NCBI GenBank assembly: GCA_050291725.1
Contig: JBNKKH010000003.1
Coordinates: forward strand, 43,974-107,973
Direction of reading: 5' to 3'
DNA: 64,000 nt
From: JAAGZL01 sp050291725
Lineage (GTDB): Bacteria > Pseudomonadota > Gammaproteobacteria > Chromatiales > Chromatiaceae
The translations under genes and the position numbers were made by a program. The notes under the pieces are model-generated. The model was given only the letters and a program-made list of their open reading frames with translations, searched no databases and was not told where the DNA came from. Below are positions 53,175 to 62,340 of this stretch, piece by piece; the stretch's first letter is position 1, and each line of letters opens with the position of its first letter.

Positions 53175-54197
53175 ATGGATATACAACAAGCAATCGCACG
53201 TGTAATAGACGGCCATGATTTAAGCAGCGCAGAGATGACCGAAGTGATGCGAGCCATCATGACTGGTAGCGCCACCCCGGCCCAGATCGGCGGCTTTCTT
53301 ATTGGATTACGCGTGAAGGGTGAGAGTGTAGCGGAGATTGCGGCTGCGGCCTCTGTAATGCGTGAATTGGCCAGCGGAGTTGATATCAGCGGCCTGGATC
53401 ATGCCGTAGATATAGTCGGTACCGGCGGTGACTCTTCCGGTACTTTCAATATCTCTACCGCATCTATGTTTGTAGCTGCAGCAGCTGGCTGCAACGTAGC
53501 CAAACATGGCAACCGCTCTGTATCCAGCAAATCAGGTGCAGCTGATGCATTGGAAGCTGCAGGTATTCGTCTTGACCTCACGCCCGAACAGGTGGAGCGC
53601 TGTGTACGGGAAGTGGGCGTTGGCTTCATGTTTGCGCCGGGACACCATAGCGCCATGAAACACGCCATCGGTCCGCGCAAGGAGATGGGGGTACGTACCA
53701 TCTTTAACGTACTCGGACCGCTTACCAACCCAGCTGGTGTACCAAATCAACTCTTGGGAGTCTTTGCAGAAGATCTGCTGGAGCCTATGGCCAATGTACT
53801 GCAGAAGCTCGGCAGCAGGCATGTGATGGTGGTGCACTCCAAAGACGGACTGGATGAGATCAGCATAGGCGATAAGACCGAGGTGGCTGAGTTGAAGGAT
53901 GGTCAGATCAGGCGTTTTAATATCCAGCCTGAAACCTTCGGCCTCACCCGCACACCTATTACGACACTCAAGGCGGCCGATGCCCACGACAGCCTGAGCA
54001 TTATTCGCTCAGTATTGGATAATCAGCAAGGTCCCGCCCGGGATATAGTCCAACTCAATGCCGGGGCAGCCATATATACTGCCGGAATCACAGATAGCTT
54101 GGCAGATGGCGTGGAAAAAGCAGATGCAGTTATCACCAGTGGCGAGGCGCGCAACCGCCTAGACAGACTGGCAATACTTACCCAGAGTTTTGATTAA
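53175..54197 (+). CDS. trpD: anthranilate phosphoribosyltransferase
   Basis: The 340-residue enzyme joins anthranilate and PRPP. The PRPP site GTGGDSSGTFNISTAS, followed by KHGNRSVSSKSGAADALEA, is complete, as is GPLTNPAGVPNQLLGV. It is the last gene of the trpEGD run: a strong terminator follows, and trpC is separated by the inverted bacteriohemerythrin-greB pair. Confidence 0.97.
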   Translation: MDIQQAIARVIDGHDLSSAEMTEVMRAIMTGSATPAQIGGFLIGLRVKGESVAEIAAAASVMRELASGVDISGLDHAVDIVGTGGDSSGTFNISTASMFVAAAAGCNVAKHGNRSVSSKSGAADALEAAGIRLDLTPEQVERCVREVGVGFMFAPGHHSAMKHAIGPRKEMGVRTIFNVLGPLTNPAGVPNQLLGVFAEDLLEPMANVLQKLGSRHVMVVHSKDGLDEISIGDKTEVAELKDGQIRRFNIQPETFGLTRTPITTLKAADAHDSLSIIRSVLDNQQGPARDIVQLNAGAAIYTAGITDSLADGVEKADAVITSGEARNRLDRLAILTQSFD

Positions 54198-54222
54198 ACA
54201 GAGAGTTATCTTTCCAGCAAAA

Positions 54223-54247
54223 ATAAAGGGCCATTAAGGCCCTTTAT
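54223..54247. terminator. bidirectional intrinsic terminator after trpD
   Basis: ATAAAGGGCC-attaa-GGCCCTTTAT, a perfect ten-pair stem between the convergent trpD and bacteriohemerythrin genes. The A-rich side (GCAAAAATAAAG) gives a U-rich tail on the minus strand. Confidence 0.88.
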
Positions 54248-54275
54248 CTTACTCGGATGCACAGGTGCTAGTTGC

Positions 54276-54734
54276 CTATGAACCTTCCCAAAGACGGGCA
54301 AACCAGGATTTACTCTTCCTCTTCTTGCTCGCACCGGCATTGATAAAGAATTCACTGTAAGCCATATCCTCTTGCAAGATATGCTTGGTCAGCCAGGTCT
54401 TAAGAAAATGCAGCAACTCAAAGCTTACCGCCGTCTTACCAGAGGCTACTTTCGCCTGCAGATAAAGAACTTGATCCACCAGCTCTTTATGAATTGCAAA
54501 GTGCTCTTCATAATCTGGATAATCAAGAAGGCGCATAAGAGCCTCTTCTACCGCAAAATGAATAACAGTGTAGTTAGCCAGTTCAGCAAGGATGCTTTGC
54601 ACCGCCTCACTACCATGACGCTCGTGGATGGCATCATGCATTCTATTGACCATCTCAACCAAATTCTTATGCTGGTCATCAAGCTCCTCAATGCCAACAC
54701 TCAGACTTTCGGACCACTCAATAAATTTCCCCAT
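54276..54734 (-). CDS. bacteriohemerythrin
   Basis: A 152-residue four-helix oxygen-binding protein with a di-iron centre. Ligand motifs: LDDQHKNLVEMVNRMH, HFAVEEALM, HFAIHKELVD and LTKHILQEDMAYSEFF, matching the H...HxxxE...HxxxH...HxxxxD series. It probably binds, senses or stores O2. A site resembling an FNR box lies 133 bases upstream of the start. It is on the opposite strand to the trp genes. Confidence 0.93.
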   Translation of the reverse strand: MGKFIEWSESLSVGIEELDDQHKNLVEMVNRMHDAIHERHGSEAVQSILAELANYTVIHFAVEEALMRLLDYPDYEEHFAIHKELVDQVLYLQAKVASGKTAVSFELLHFLKTWLTKHILQEDMAYSEFFINAGASKKRKSKSWFARLWEGS

Positions 54735-54866
54735 GGCGCTATATACCTAAGTTAAAAAGAAGAAAGGGTAATTTGTTTCTATTTTCCGGCCAAATAAAGC
54801 GAGCCACCTTGTTATAAAATAGTTTATGCATTTTCACTGATCAGTTTCAGTTTATTTCATAACGAC

Positions 54867-54880
54867 TTGATCTAAGTCAA
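54867..54880 (-). promoter_or_regulatory. FNR/Anr-box-like site upstream of bacteriohemerythrin
   Basis: TTGAT-ctaa-GTCAA differs from the FNR consensus TTGAT-N4-ATCAA by one base. It lies in the 247-base gap between greB and the bacteriohemerythrin gene, 133 bases from the start. Control of an oxygen-binding protein by an oxygen sensor would make sense. The gap is otherwise AT-rich. Confidence 0.5.
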
Positions 54881-54981
54881 ATAAATTGCTTTTATTATAT
54901 ACACTAAGGGTTAATTGCACAATTAATCAGTAGATTAATTGTGCTTTTTCTCCCACCTAAAAAACTATATGCCATATGTCA

Positions 54982-55485
54982 CTAAAAATCACCAGAGTAA
55001 CGCACAGCAACAATGGAATATGTTGAGATACCCTTAGGGGTACGCACCTGCACTTCATCTTCCACAAATTTCTTTAATAACGCTTGGGCCAGAGGAGCAT
55101 CTACACTTATCCAACCCTTATCTGGATCGAACTCATCAGCTCCAACTATGCGGTAGACCATCTCATCTCCAGCAGCATCTTCTAAGGTGACCCAGGCGCC
55201 AAAAAATATCTGATCAGGGTTGGGAGGAGCAACCTCTACTATTGTAAGGTCAGGCATACGCTTTTGTAGATAGCGAATACGCCGGTCAATCTCCCGCAGC
55301 TCCTTTTTCCGATATATATACTCAGCATTCTCCGATCTATCCCCCTCAGCTGCTGCTGCTGTTAGAGCCTTGGTTACATCCCGCCGTCGCAGCCATAGGG
55401 CTTTATCTTCGGCCTGCATAGCCTCATAACCGGCCCTGGTTATGTAGGGTGAGCTTTTGGGTTGAGGTGGACGATATCGGCCCAT
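54982..55485 (-). CDS. greB: transcription elongation factor GreB
   Basis: A 167-residue cleavage factor that rescues backtracked RNA polymerase. The N-terminal coiled coil carries ITRAGYEAMQAEDKALW and the acidic tip segment AEGDRSENAEYIYRKKELREID, with the DxxE residues that reach the active site. The C-terminal domain has the RIVGADEFDPDKGWIS pattern of GreB rather than GreA. It stands between trpD and trpC on the other strand. Confidence 0.95.
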   Translation of the reverse strand: MGRYRPPQPKSSPYITRAGYEAMQAEDKALWLRRRDVTKALTAAAAEGDRSENAEYIYRKKELREIDRRIRYLQKRMPDLTIVEVAPPNPDQIFFGAWVTLEDAAGDEMVYRIVGADEFDPDKGWISVDAPLAQALLKKFVEDEVQVRTPKGISTYSIVAVRYSGDF

Positions 55486-55596
55486 TAGAGTTCTATACCA
55501 ATAAATTAATTTTTATAAACTGCCGCCAACTAACATTAGCGTGTAGAATATTCCTTTTCTACATAGGCATTCAACCGTAGACGGACAAACATCTAG

Positions 55597-56400
55597 ATGA
55601 GTGGCACACCAGACATACTAAAGAAGATCATTAAGCGTAAGGCTGAAGAGGTAGCTGAACGACAAAGAGTGACACCTACAGAGGTGTTAAACAATAGCCT
55701 ATCTCAAGCACCGCCTGTTCGTGGTTTTATAAATTCCATTGCACAGAAGATATCCATAGGTAAGGCTGGAGTTATCGCCGAAGTAAAGAGAGCATCGCCC
55801 AGCAAAGGAATAATCCGGAAGGATTTTCAACCGGCTGAGATCGCCCAGAGTTATGCGCAAGCTGGCGCCGCATGTCTCTCTGTATTGACTGATATCGACT
55901 TCTTTCAAGGGGCTGATGAATATCTACAACAGGCACGCGCTGCATGCATGCTGCCGGTTATTCGCAAGGACTTCTTTATAGATCCCTATCAGGTCTACGA
56001 AGCGCGAACTTTGGGGGCCGACTGCATACTGTTGATCGCTGCCTGCCTGTCAGATGAGCAGATGGACGAACTGAATGGACTTGCCCATAATCTCGGCATG
56101 GATGTGCTAATAGAGGTGCATAATGCTGAAGAGTTACAGCGGACGCTACCACTAAATAACCGCCTTATCGGCATCAATAATCGTAATCTGCGCAGCTTCG
56201 AAACCAGCCTGGAAACCACTATTAACCTGCTGAAACAGATTCCAGATGATCGCATAGTAGTTACCGAGAGCGGCATCCACACCCAGAAGGATGTTCAACT
56301 CATGCGCCAGAATGGAGTAAATGCCTTTCTAGTAGGTGAGGCCTTTATGCGCGCTGATGACCCTGGGGCAAAGCTAGATGAACTGTTCGGCCTAGGCTAG
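55597..56400 (+). CDS. trpC: indole-3-glycerol phosphate synthase
   Basis: A 267-residue TIM-barrel enzyme that closes the indole ring. Signature stretches: VIAEVKRASPSKGIIR, LPVIRKDFFIDPYQVYEAR, LIGINNRNLRSFE and VTESGIHTQKDVQLM. It stands alone with its own upstream region (55486-55596), because the greB-bacteriohemerythrin pair separates it from trpD. Confidence 0.97.
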   Translation: MSGTPDILKKIIKRKAEEVAERQRVTPTEVLNNSLSQAPPVRGFINSIAQKISIGKAGVIAEVKRASPSKGIIRKDFQPAEIAQSYAQAGAACLSVLTDIDFFQGADEYLQQARAACMLPVIRKDFFIDPYQVYEARTLGADCILLIAACLSDEQMDELNGLAHNLGMDVLIEVHNAEELQRTLPLNNRLIGINNRNLRSFETSLETTINLLKQIPDDRIVVTESGIHTQKDVQLMRQNGVNAFLVGEAFMRADDPGAKLDELFGLG

Positions 56401-56443
56401 GTCCTACTCTCACATCGGCAGAACCACCTAGTGAACAACTGCG

Positions 56444-57427
56444 CTAAAGATTGGGGTTAACCAGAACCCTGCCTTGTACCTGACCAGCCATAATCTCTTT
56501 GGATACTGACACGATCTCATCCAATCCTACTGTGCGACTAATGGCACTGTAGGCACTCTCTGGCAGTTCAGAGGCTAGACGAGCCCAAGCCGCAGTACGG
56601 CGCTCAAACGGACAGCTTACAGAATCAACTCCGTGCAGACTGACATTGCGCAAAATAAATGGCATTACGGTGGTGTTCAGCTCAAAGCTACTAGCTAATC
56701 CACAAGCTGCTACAGCACCTCCATACTTCATCTCAGCCAAAACCCTAGCCAGTATGTCGCCGCCCGCTGTGTCAACCGCACCGGCCCAAAGTTGAGACTC
56801 AAGGGGTCTAGTCTCAGCACTCATTTCATCTCTTGCCACAATCTGCGTGGCGCCTAAGCCACGCAAATACTCATGAGTGCTTTCACGTCCGGTTACCGCA
56901 GTCACTTCATAACCAAGTTGAGAGAGCAATAGAGTTGCTACACTACCCACGCCGCCTGACGCTCCGGTCACCAAAACAGGCCCTTGATCAGGAGTAACTC
57001 CAGCCTGTTCCAGAGTCATTACGCAGAGCATAGCAGTCAGCCCAGCAGTGCCTATGATCATGGCCTTGGAGGCATCAAGACCGGACGGCATCGGGACCAG
57101 CCACTCCGCCTTCGCTGCAGCCTGCTGTGAGTATCCGCCCCAGTGACGCTCCCCCACTCCCCAGCCGGTGAGAATTACACTATCACCAGGCTTATACCGG
57201 TCAGATGCAGATTCAATCACCTTCCCCGCATAATCTATCCCTGGAATCATGGGAAAATTGCGCACAATCTTGCCGGTACCGGTCACAGCCATACCGTCTT
57301 TATAATTCAGGGAAGAGTACTCAACAGCGATGAGAACCTCCAATTGGGGAAGCTCATCCGCATGGAGTTGTTTTACTTCTGTAAGGAGTTGACCATCTTT
57401 TTGATCTAGAACTAGCGCCTTAAACAT
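56444..57427 (-). CDS. acuI: acrylyl-CoA reductase-type oxidoreductase (YhdH/AcuI)
   Basis: A 327-residue NADPH-dependent medium-chain reductase without zinc ligands. VEYSSLNYKDGMAVTGTGK, FPMIPGIDYAGKV and the nucleotide loop VLVTGASGGVGSVATLLLSQ are the YhdH/AcuI pattern. AcuI reduces acrylyl-CoA to propionyl-CoA. I use the ATG at 57427; the nine residues upstream (open to 57454) are not typical. The gene is alone; activity on acrylyl-CoA is inferred from the family. Confidence 0.87.
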   Translation of the reverse strand: MFKALVLDQKDGQLLTEVKQLHADELPQLEVLIAVEYSSLNYKDGMAVTGTGKIVRNFPMIPGIDYAGKVIESASDRYKPGDSVILTGWGVGERHWGGYSQQAAAKAEWLVPMPSGLDASKAMIIGTAGLTAMLCVMTLEQAGVTPDQGPVLVTGASGGVGSVATLLLSQLGYEVTAVTGRESTHEYLRGLGATQIVARDEMSAETRPLESQLWAGAVDTAGGDILARVLAEMKYGGAVAACGLASSFELNTTVMPFILRNVSLHGVDSVSCPFERRTAAWARLASELPESAYSAISRTVGLDEIVSVSKEIMAGQVQGRVLVNPNL

Positions 57428-57542
57428 TATGTACCCCAGGCTAATTTCAAACATTATAGTTACAAGTTAACTATAGCCGCCTAGCTATTTCAAGAACAGA
57501 GTATTAGATGTAACCCCCATTCCATAATATCAAAACCGCTTA

Positions 57543-57929
57543 CTATTTTATTACTTTAAGGCTAGGCCTGCCACGTGGTGGTGTCTTATCTGGTTCAGCC
57601 TCTACCTCAGGGGCCTCCTCTTCAGGAAAAAGCATACCGCTGCCATTCTCTTGAGCATAGATACCCAAAACAGAAGAGACCGGGAACAACACATCCATAG
57701 GCTTGCCAGCGAAACGGGCATTGAATGAGATATATTCGTTACCGAGATCTAGATTGCGCACTGCCGAAGGGTTTATATTCAGGGTAATACGATCCCCCTC
57801 AATATACTGCTGCGGAACCTCCACCTCACTGCTATTAACATCTACCAACAGGTAAGGGGTAAGGCTGTTATCCACCAACCATTGATAGAAGGCCCTTACC
57901 AGATAAGGACGATTAGATGTCATCTCCAT
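57543..57929 (-). CDS. sspB: ClpXP specificity-enhancing factor SspB
   Basis: A 128-residue adaptor that ties ssrA-tagged proteins to ClpX. NRPYLVRAFYQWLVDNSLTPYL starts the binding domain, GNEYISFNARFAGKP lies in the middle, and the acidic linker ends in RGRPSLKVIK, the ClpX-binding tail. It follows sspA by 18 bases as in other gammaproteobacteria. Confidence 0.96.
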   Translation of the reverse strand: MEMTSNRPYLVRAFYQWLVDNSLTPYLLVDVNSSEVEVPQQYIEGDRITLNINPSAVRNLDLGNEYISFNARFAGKPMDVLFPVSSVLGIYAQENGSGMLFPEEEAPEVEAEPDKTPPRGRPSLKVIK

Positions 57930-57947
57930 CGGCGTTCCGTTTCACTA

Positions 57948-58571
57948 CTACTCGCGCATCTCACGTTCCAGTTCAGTCAAACTATCCTGGAAAGATTCGC
58001 GTTCGAACAGATTTTTCGCATAGTCATCTACCGCTTTAGCCTGGGCTGGTAGCTCAATTCCCAGTAGCGGCAGACGCCATAATAGAGGAGCAAGACTGCA
58101 ATCCACCAGACTCAGATTGTCGCTCATGAAATATGGTTTGGCGGCAAACACTGGAGCAGTGGTCACTAGACTCTCGGTCAACTCTTTACGCGCCTTGGCC
58201 GCAGCCTTACCTCCGGCAAGTATAGCGTCCATCTGGCTAGACCAATCCTGATCTACCCGAAACATATACAGCCGAGACTTGGCCTTAGAGACTGGATCCA
58301 CCGGCAACAAAGGCGGATGCGGGAAACGCTCGTCCAGATACTCCATAATGATCCTGGATTCATACAGAGTAAGGTCACGATCAACCAGAGTAGGAAGAGT
58401 CCCGTATGGATTAAGATCCATAATATCGTCCGTCAGATTCAACGGATCCACATCGTGAATCTCAACCGTAATCTTCTTCTCTGCCAGGACCATGCGCGCC
58501 CTATGGCTATAAGGGCTTTGCGGGTCAGAATACAAAGTCATCACTGATCTCTTGTTCGCTACAACCGCCAT
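57948..58571 (-). CDS. sspA: stringent starvation protein A
   Basis: A 207-residue glutathione-S-transferase-fold protein that binds RNA polymerase. MTLYSDPQSPYSHRARMVLAEK is the N-terminal thioredoxin-like part, and YGTLPTLVDRDLTLYESRIIMEYLDERFPHPPLLP is also typical. It is the first of the sspA-sspB pair, 129 bases after petC, the usual petABC-sspAB order. Confidence 0.96.
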   Translation of the reverse strand: MAVVANKRSVMTLYSDPQSPYSHRARMVLAEKKITVEIHDVDPLNLTDDIMDLNPYGTLPTLVDRDLTLYESRIIMEYLDERFPHPPLLPVDPVSKAKSRLYMFRVDQDWSSQMDAILAGGKAAAKARKELTESLVTTAPVFAAKPYFMSDNLSLVDCSLAPLLWRLPLLGIELPAQAKAVDDYAKNLFERESFQDSLTELEREMRE

Positions 58572-58645
58572 TAAACCACTCCAATCAATTATTGATGCCG
58601 ATCACCACCACGCCTGATCGGCCGAAAAACGTATAAAACGGAAAA

Positions 58646-58676
58646 GGGCGCACAGTATAACCTAAACTGCGCACCC
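58646..58676 (-). terminator. possible terminator after petC
   Basis: GGGCGCACAGT and ACTGCGCACCC can pair with two mismatches around a nine-base loop, followed on the minus strand by CTTTTCC. It lies between the petC stop and the sspA start and may partly separate the two units. Confidence 0.4.
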
Positions 58677-58700
58677 TTGTGTGTTGTACTGAGTTAAAAA

Positions 58701-59420
58701 TCAGTGAATATCCTTCCAATATTCCTTTTTCAGCATATAAGCGAAGACAAAGAATATACCAATGAACAGCAATACCCACTTACCCATGGACCTGCGTTTG
58801 GCCTGAACAGGCTCTCCTACATAACTCAGGAAAGCAGTTAGGTCGCGCACGGTACCATCAAACTCTTCTGCACTCTGGGTGCCTGGCTTGACCAACTCCA
58901 ACTCATGCATCTCTACACCATCTACCTTTTTAACGACAGCATTCTGGGTCCCCTGCAACTGCCACAGCACATTAGGCATACCCACATCTGGGAACACAGT
59001 GTTATTGACGCCAAAGGGACGAGACTCATCTGTATAGAAGCTACGTAGGTAGGTGTAGATCCAGTCCACACCCCTGTATCTTGCGGTCACGCTTAGATCA
59101 GGAGGAGCCTTACCAAACCACTTCGTGGCATCCTGAGGATCCATAGAGATAGTTACAGGATCGCCAATGTTATCCGTAGTGAACATCAGGTTCGCCTTGA
59201 CCTCATCATCGGTCAAACCCAGATCACGGGCCAAGCGGTTATACCGCTGGTACTTTAGAGAGTGACATCCGGTACAGTAATTCATAAAGAACTTAGCGCC
59301 GCGCTGTAGCGATGCGGTATCGGTCACGTCGATGTTGGCAGCATCAAGATGTACTCCACCAGACGCCATGGTCACAGCAGGCACTACGGCCAATAGAAAT
59401 GCAAGAATCAGCTTTTTCAT
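58701..59420 (-). CDS. petC: cytochrome c1 of the bc1 complex
   Basis: A 239-residue periplasmic c-type cytochrome held by a C-terminal helix (WVLLFIGIFFVFAYMLKKEYW). A signal peptide covers residues 1-19, and the haem site is NYCTGCHSLKYQR, with a methionine ligand in the later VGMPNVLWQL region. It carries electrons from the Rieske protein to soluble cytochromes. Its ATG overlaps the petB stop by four bases. Confidence 0.96.
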   Translation of the reverse strand: MKKLILAFLLAVVPAVTMASGGVHLDAANIDVTDTASLQRGAKFFMNYCTGCHSLKYQRYNRLARDLGLTDDEVKANLMFTTDNIGDPVTISMDPQDATKWFGKAPPDLSVTARYRGVDWIYTYLRSFYTDESRPFGVNNTVFPDVGMPNVLWQLQGTQNAVVKKVDGVEMHELELVKPGTQSAEEFDGTVRDLTAFLSYVGEPVQAKRRSMGKWVLLFIGIFFVFAYMLKKEYWKDIH

Positions 59421-60646
59421 TTGGTCACCCTCTCTGGAACTGGCTTGGTCTTATCTATCTTGCTGTAGATGGGCATTAGCAGAAAGAAAGCAAAGTAATA
59501 GATAGTTCCAATCTGCGCCATCATCTTATATAGGTCGGTGGTTGGCTGTACTCCCAGATAGCCGAGCATGATGAAATCGAACACAAACAGCCCGAGCAAC
59601 GCCTTATATAGGATGCCTTTGTAGCGAATCGACTTAACAGGGCTACGATCCAGCCAGGGCAGAAAGAACATAATCAGAATAGAACCGAACATCGCGATCA
59701 CGCCAGGAAATGCAGAGCCAGCAACAGATGGAACCGCACGCAGGATGGCGTAGAACGGAGTGAAGTACCAGACCGGAGCAATATGCGCTGGGGTAACCAA
59801 CGGATCGGCCGGTGTAAAGTTAGGATGCTCCAGGAAGTACCCCCCCATCTCCGGCGCATAGAACAGAATTGCGGCAAAGATGAACAGGAATCCCGCCACA
59901 CCGGCGATATCCTTCACGGTGTAATAAGGGTGGAATGGTATGCCATCTTTAGGTATGCCATTCTCATCCTTATTCTTCTTGATCTCGATACCATCCGGGT
60001 TATTGGAACCAACCGCATGCAAGGCGACGATATGCACAAATACCAGCGCAGCCAGGATAAATGGCAGCAAGAAATGCAGGGCAAAAAAGCGGTTCAGGGT
60101 AACGTCAGAGATAACATAGTCACCTCGAATCCATACACCCAGTTCCTCGCCGACAAAAGGCACGGCGCTAAACAGGTTCACAATAACCTGGGCACCCCAG
60201 TAGGACATCTGGCCCCATGGCAGCAGATAACCCATGAAGGCAGTCGCCATCATCACCAGATAGACAATCATGCCGATGATCCACAATAGCTCACGCGGCT
60301 TGCGGTAGGAGCCATACATCAGCCCACGGAACATGTGCATGTAGATAACAACAAAAAATGCAGAGGCACCAGTTGAGTGCAGGTAACGAATCAACCATCC
60401 CCAATCCACATCACGCATGATGTACTCTACGGAGCCAAAGGCTAGGCCAGCATCTGGCTTATAGCTCATAGCCAACCAGACACCGGTGGCAATTTGCATC
60501 ACCAGAACCAGCAGGGCCAAAGATCCGAAGAAGTACCAGAAATTAAAGTTTTTAGGGGCGTAATACTCAGCCAGATGCTCATTCCAGACCTTAGTTAGGG
60601 GGAAACGATCATCTATCCAGCCGACAAAATTCTTCATTGCACTCAT
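59417..60646 (-). CDS. petB: cytochrome b of the bc1 complex
   Basis: A 409-residue membrane subunit with about eight helices and four haem-ligating histidines (RYLHSTGASAFFVVIYMHMF and LHFLLPFILAALVFVHIVALH). The Qo-site loop reads APVWYFTPFYAILR, the PVWY variant of the PEWY motif. It oxidises quinol and drives the Q cycle. It is the middle gene of petABC; its start overlaps the petA stop by one base. Confidence 0.97.
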   Translation of the reverse strand: MSAMKNFVGWIDDRFPLTKVWNEHLAEYYAPKNFNFWYFFGSLALLVLVMQIATGVWLAMSYKPDAGLAFGSVEYIMRDVDWGWLIRYLHSTGASAFFVVIYMHMFRGLMYGSYRKPRELLWIIGMIVYLVMMATAFMGYLLPWGQMSYWGAQVIVNLFSAVPFVGEELGVWIRGDYVISDVTLNRFFALHFLLPFILAALVFVHIVALHAVGSNNPDGIEIKKNKDENGIPKDGIPFHPYYTVKDIAGVAGFLFIFAAILFYAPEMGGYFLEHPNFTPADPLVTPAHIAPVWYFTPFYAILRAVPSVAGSAFPGVIAMFGSILIMFFLPWLDRSPVKSIRYKGILYKALLGLFVFDFIMLGYLGVQPTTDLYKMMAQIGTIYYFAFFLLMPIYSKIDKTKPVPERVTK

Positions 60647-61239
60647 CAGGCATCTCCTCCATCTACACCTATCATAATCTTGGCATCTGAGATGAAGTAG
60701 TGTTTCGGCACCACTAGGTTAGTGGGCGCTGGTACACCAGCGAATACCCGACCAGCAAGGTCAAAACGTGAACCGTGGCAAGGACAGAAGAAACCACCCT
60801 TCCACTCAGGACCGAGATCTTCTGGGGCCATATCCGGACGATAGGTTGGAGAACAACCGAGATGGGTGCAGATGCCAATCGCAACCATATACTCCGGCTT
60901 ACGGGAGCGGGTCCCATTCTTACAATACTCAGGCTGCTGGGGTATGTCTGAATTTGGATCAGCCAAGGCATCATTCAAGGTAGGCAGGTCTTTTAGATTC
61001 TGCTCAGTGCGACGCACAATCCAAACCGGCTTGTCACGCCACTTAGCGGTCATCATCTGACCAGGCTCCAGTTTGCTGATATCAGCCTCTACCGGAGCGC
61101 CTGCTGCTTTGGCCTTTTCACTAGGGGCCCAAGCCGCCAAAAAAGGATAAACTACAAAGCCGGTTCCTACTGCCCCGACTACGCTTGTCGCGGCTGTCAA
61201 GAAACGCCGCTTTTTTAGATCAACGCCATCTGCGCTCAT
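60646..61239 (-). CDS. petA: Rieske iron-sulfur subunit of the bc1 complex
   Basis: A 197-residue protein with an N-terminal Tat-type signal anchor (KKRRFLTAATSVVGAVGTGF) and the two Rieske cluster-binding motifs: ICTHLGCSP and FFCPCHGSRFDLAG. It takes electrons from quinol in the periplasm. First gene of the petABC operon; the upstream 280 bases hold no other gene, only AT-rich sequence without a clear promoter. Confidence 0.97.
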   Translation of the reverse strand: MSADGVDLKKRRFLTAATSVVGAVGTGFVVYPFLAAWAPSEKAKAAGAPVEADISKLEPGQMMTAKWRDKPVWIVRRTEQNLKDLPTLNDALADPNSDIPQQPEYCKNGTRSRKPEYMVAIGICTHLGCSPTYRPDMAPEDLGPEWKGGFFCPCHGSRFDLAGRVFAGVPAPTNLVVPKHYFISDAKIMIGVDGGDA

Positions 61240-61519
61240 ACCTAACTACTCCCCATGCAAGCTGACCAGTATCTGGGATTCTGCTTGAGAATCGCTGCAC
61301 GTCTTCAATGATTCTTTAGAATATGCTGATTTTGTCATAAAAAACTAACGGGGCATTTTCCAACAACGTGCAACCAAGGTCAAGATTATAACTATTAATG
61401 AGTGGAATGGTGATATCTATAACCTGCGCGATTACGCCAATTATTGGAACAAAATGGTGCGTTTTTGAAAAATCCCAACTCGTCTCTGTGCCCAACAACT
61501 CTAATCGGGCACCATCCCC

Positions 61520-62275
61520 TTAAACCGGGTTAGGCAGATCTATAAACTCATGCTCCAAATCAAACTGTTCTGCCAAATGTGCCCCCAGGGCCTTGATACC
61601 AAATCTCTCGGTTGCGTGATGCCCGGCAGAAAAGTAGTGCACGCCCAACTCCCGAGCGAGATGCATGGTCTGCTCAGACACCTCTCCGCTAATGAAGGCA
61701 TCAAATCCATGCTCAGCCGCCTGGATGATATAGCCCTCAGCGCCACCACTGCACCAACCCACGCGCCTGATCTCAGCGCCACCACCGGACAAATGGAGCG
61801 GCTCTCGGCCTAAAGCCAGGACAATCCTGGCACTAATCTGCTCCACACTCTCTGCCTGTGGTAGATCCACACCCCAGAGCAGTCCATCTCCAGACCCAAC
61901 GGGTTGCGCTCCATGAAAGCCAAGGCCCTGACCCAACAGACTGTTGTTGCCCAACTCGCCATGGGCATCCAAAGGTAGATGATAAGCCATTAGGCTAATA
62001 TTATTGCGAAACATGGTTCCCACACGCCTGCCCTTGATTCCAACCAGAGATGGTGGCTCCCCTTTCCAGAAATAGCCATGGTGTACTAGCAGCAGACCTG
62101 CCTCCTGCTCTGCTGCTGCATCAATCAGGGCCTGACTAGCCGTTACCCCGGTGACAATCCGACCTATCTCTTTTACTCCAGCATCCAACTGCAGACCGTT
62201 GGGGCTGTAATCCTGAAAGGAGCCAATATCCAACAGTTCGTTGCAATATGTTTCCAACTCTCTTAGTTCAACCAT
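61520..62275 (-). CDS. Nif3-like dinuclear metal centre protein
   Basis: A 251-residue protein of the Nif3/DUF34 family, a hexameric protein with a two-metal site. LLVHHGYFWKGEPPSLVGI holds the HH ligand pair, MAYHLPLDAHGELGNNSLLGQ continues the metal site, and SAGHHATERFGIKALGAHL holds the C-terminal HHxxE ligands. It is divergent from the degS/algW gene, the same neighbours as in Pseudomonas. The molecular role is not known. Confidence 0.95.
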   Translation of the reverse strand: MVELRELETYCNELLDIGSFQDYSPNGLQLDAGVKEIGRIVTGVTASQALIDAAAEQEAGLLLVHHGYFWKGEPPSLVGIKGRRVGTMFRNNISLMAYHLPLDAHGELGNNSLLGQGLGFHGAQPVGSGDGLLWGVDLPQAESVEQISARIVLALGREPLHLSGGGAEIRRVGWCSGGAEGYIIQAAEHGFDAFISGEVSEQTMHLARELGVHYFSAGHHATERFGIKALGAHLAEQFDLEHEFIDLPNPV

Positions 62276-62340
62276 TGCTTTTGTACCTGGAGTCTTAAAT
62301 TGTTATTAAAAAGGATAATGCATGTTAGGATAATCTACCT

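Noticed and set aside
59783..60289. 168-codon frame opposite petB
   Set aside because: Shadow of cytochrome b.
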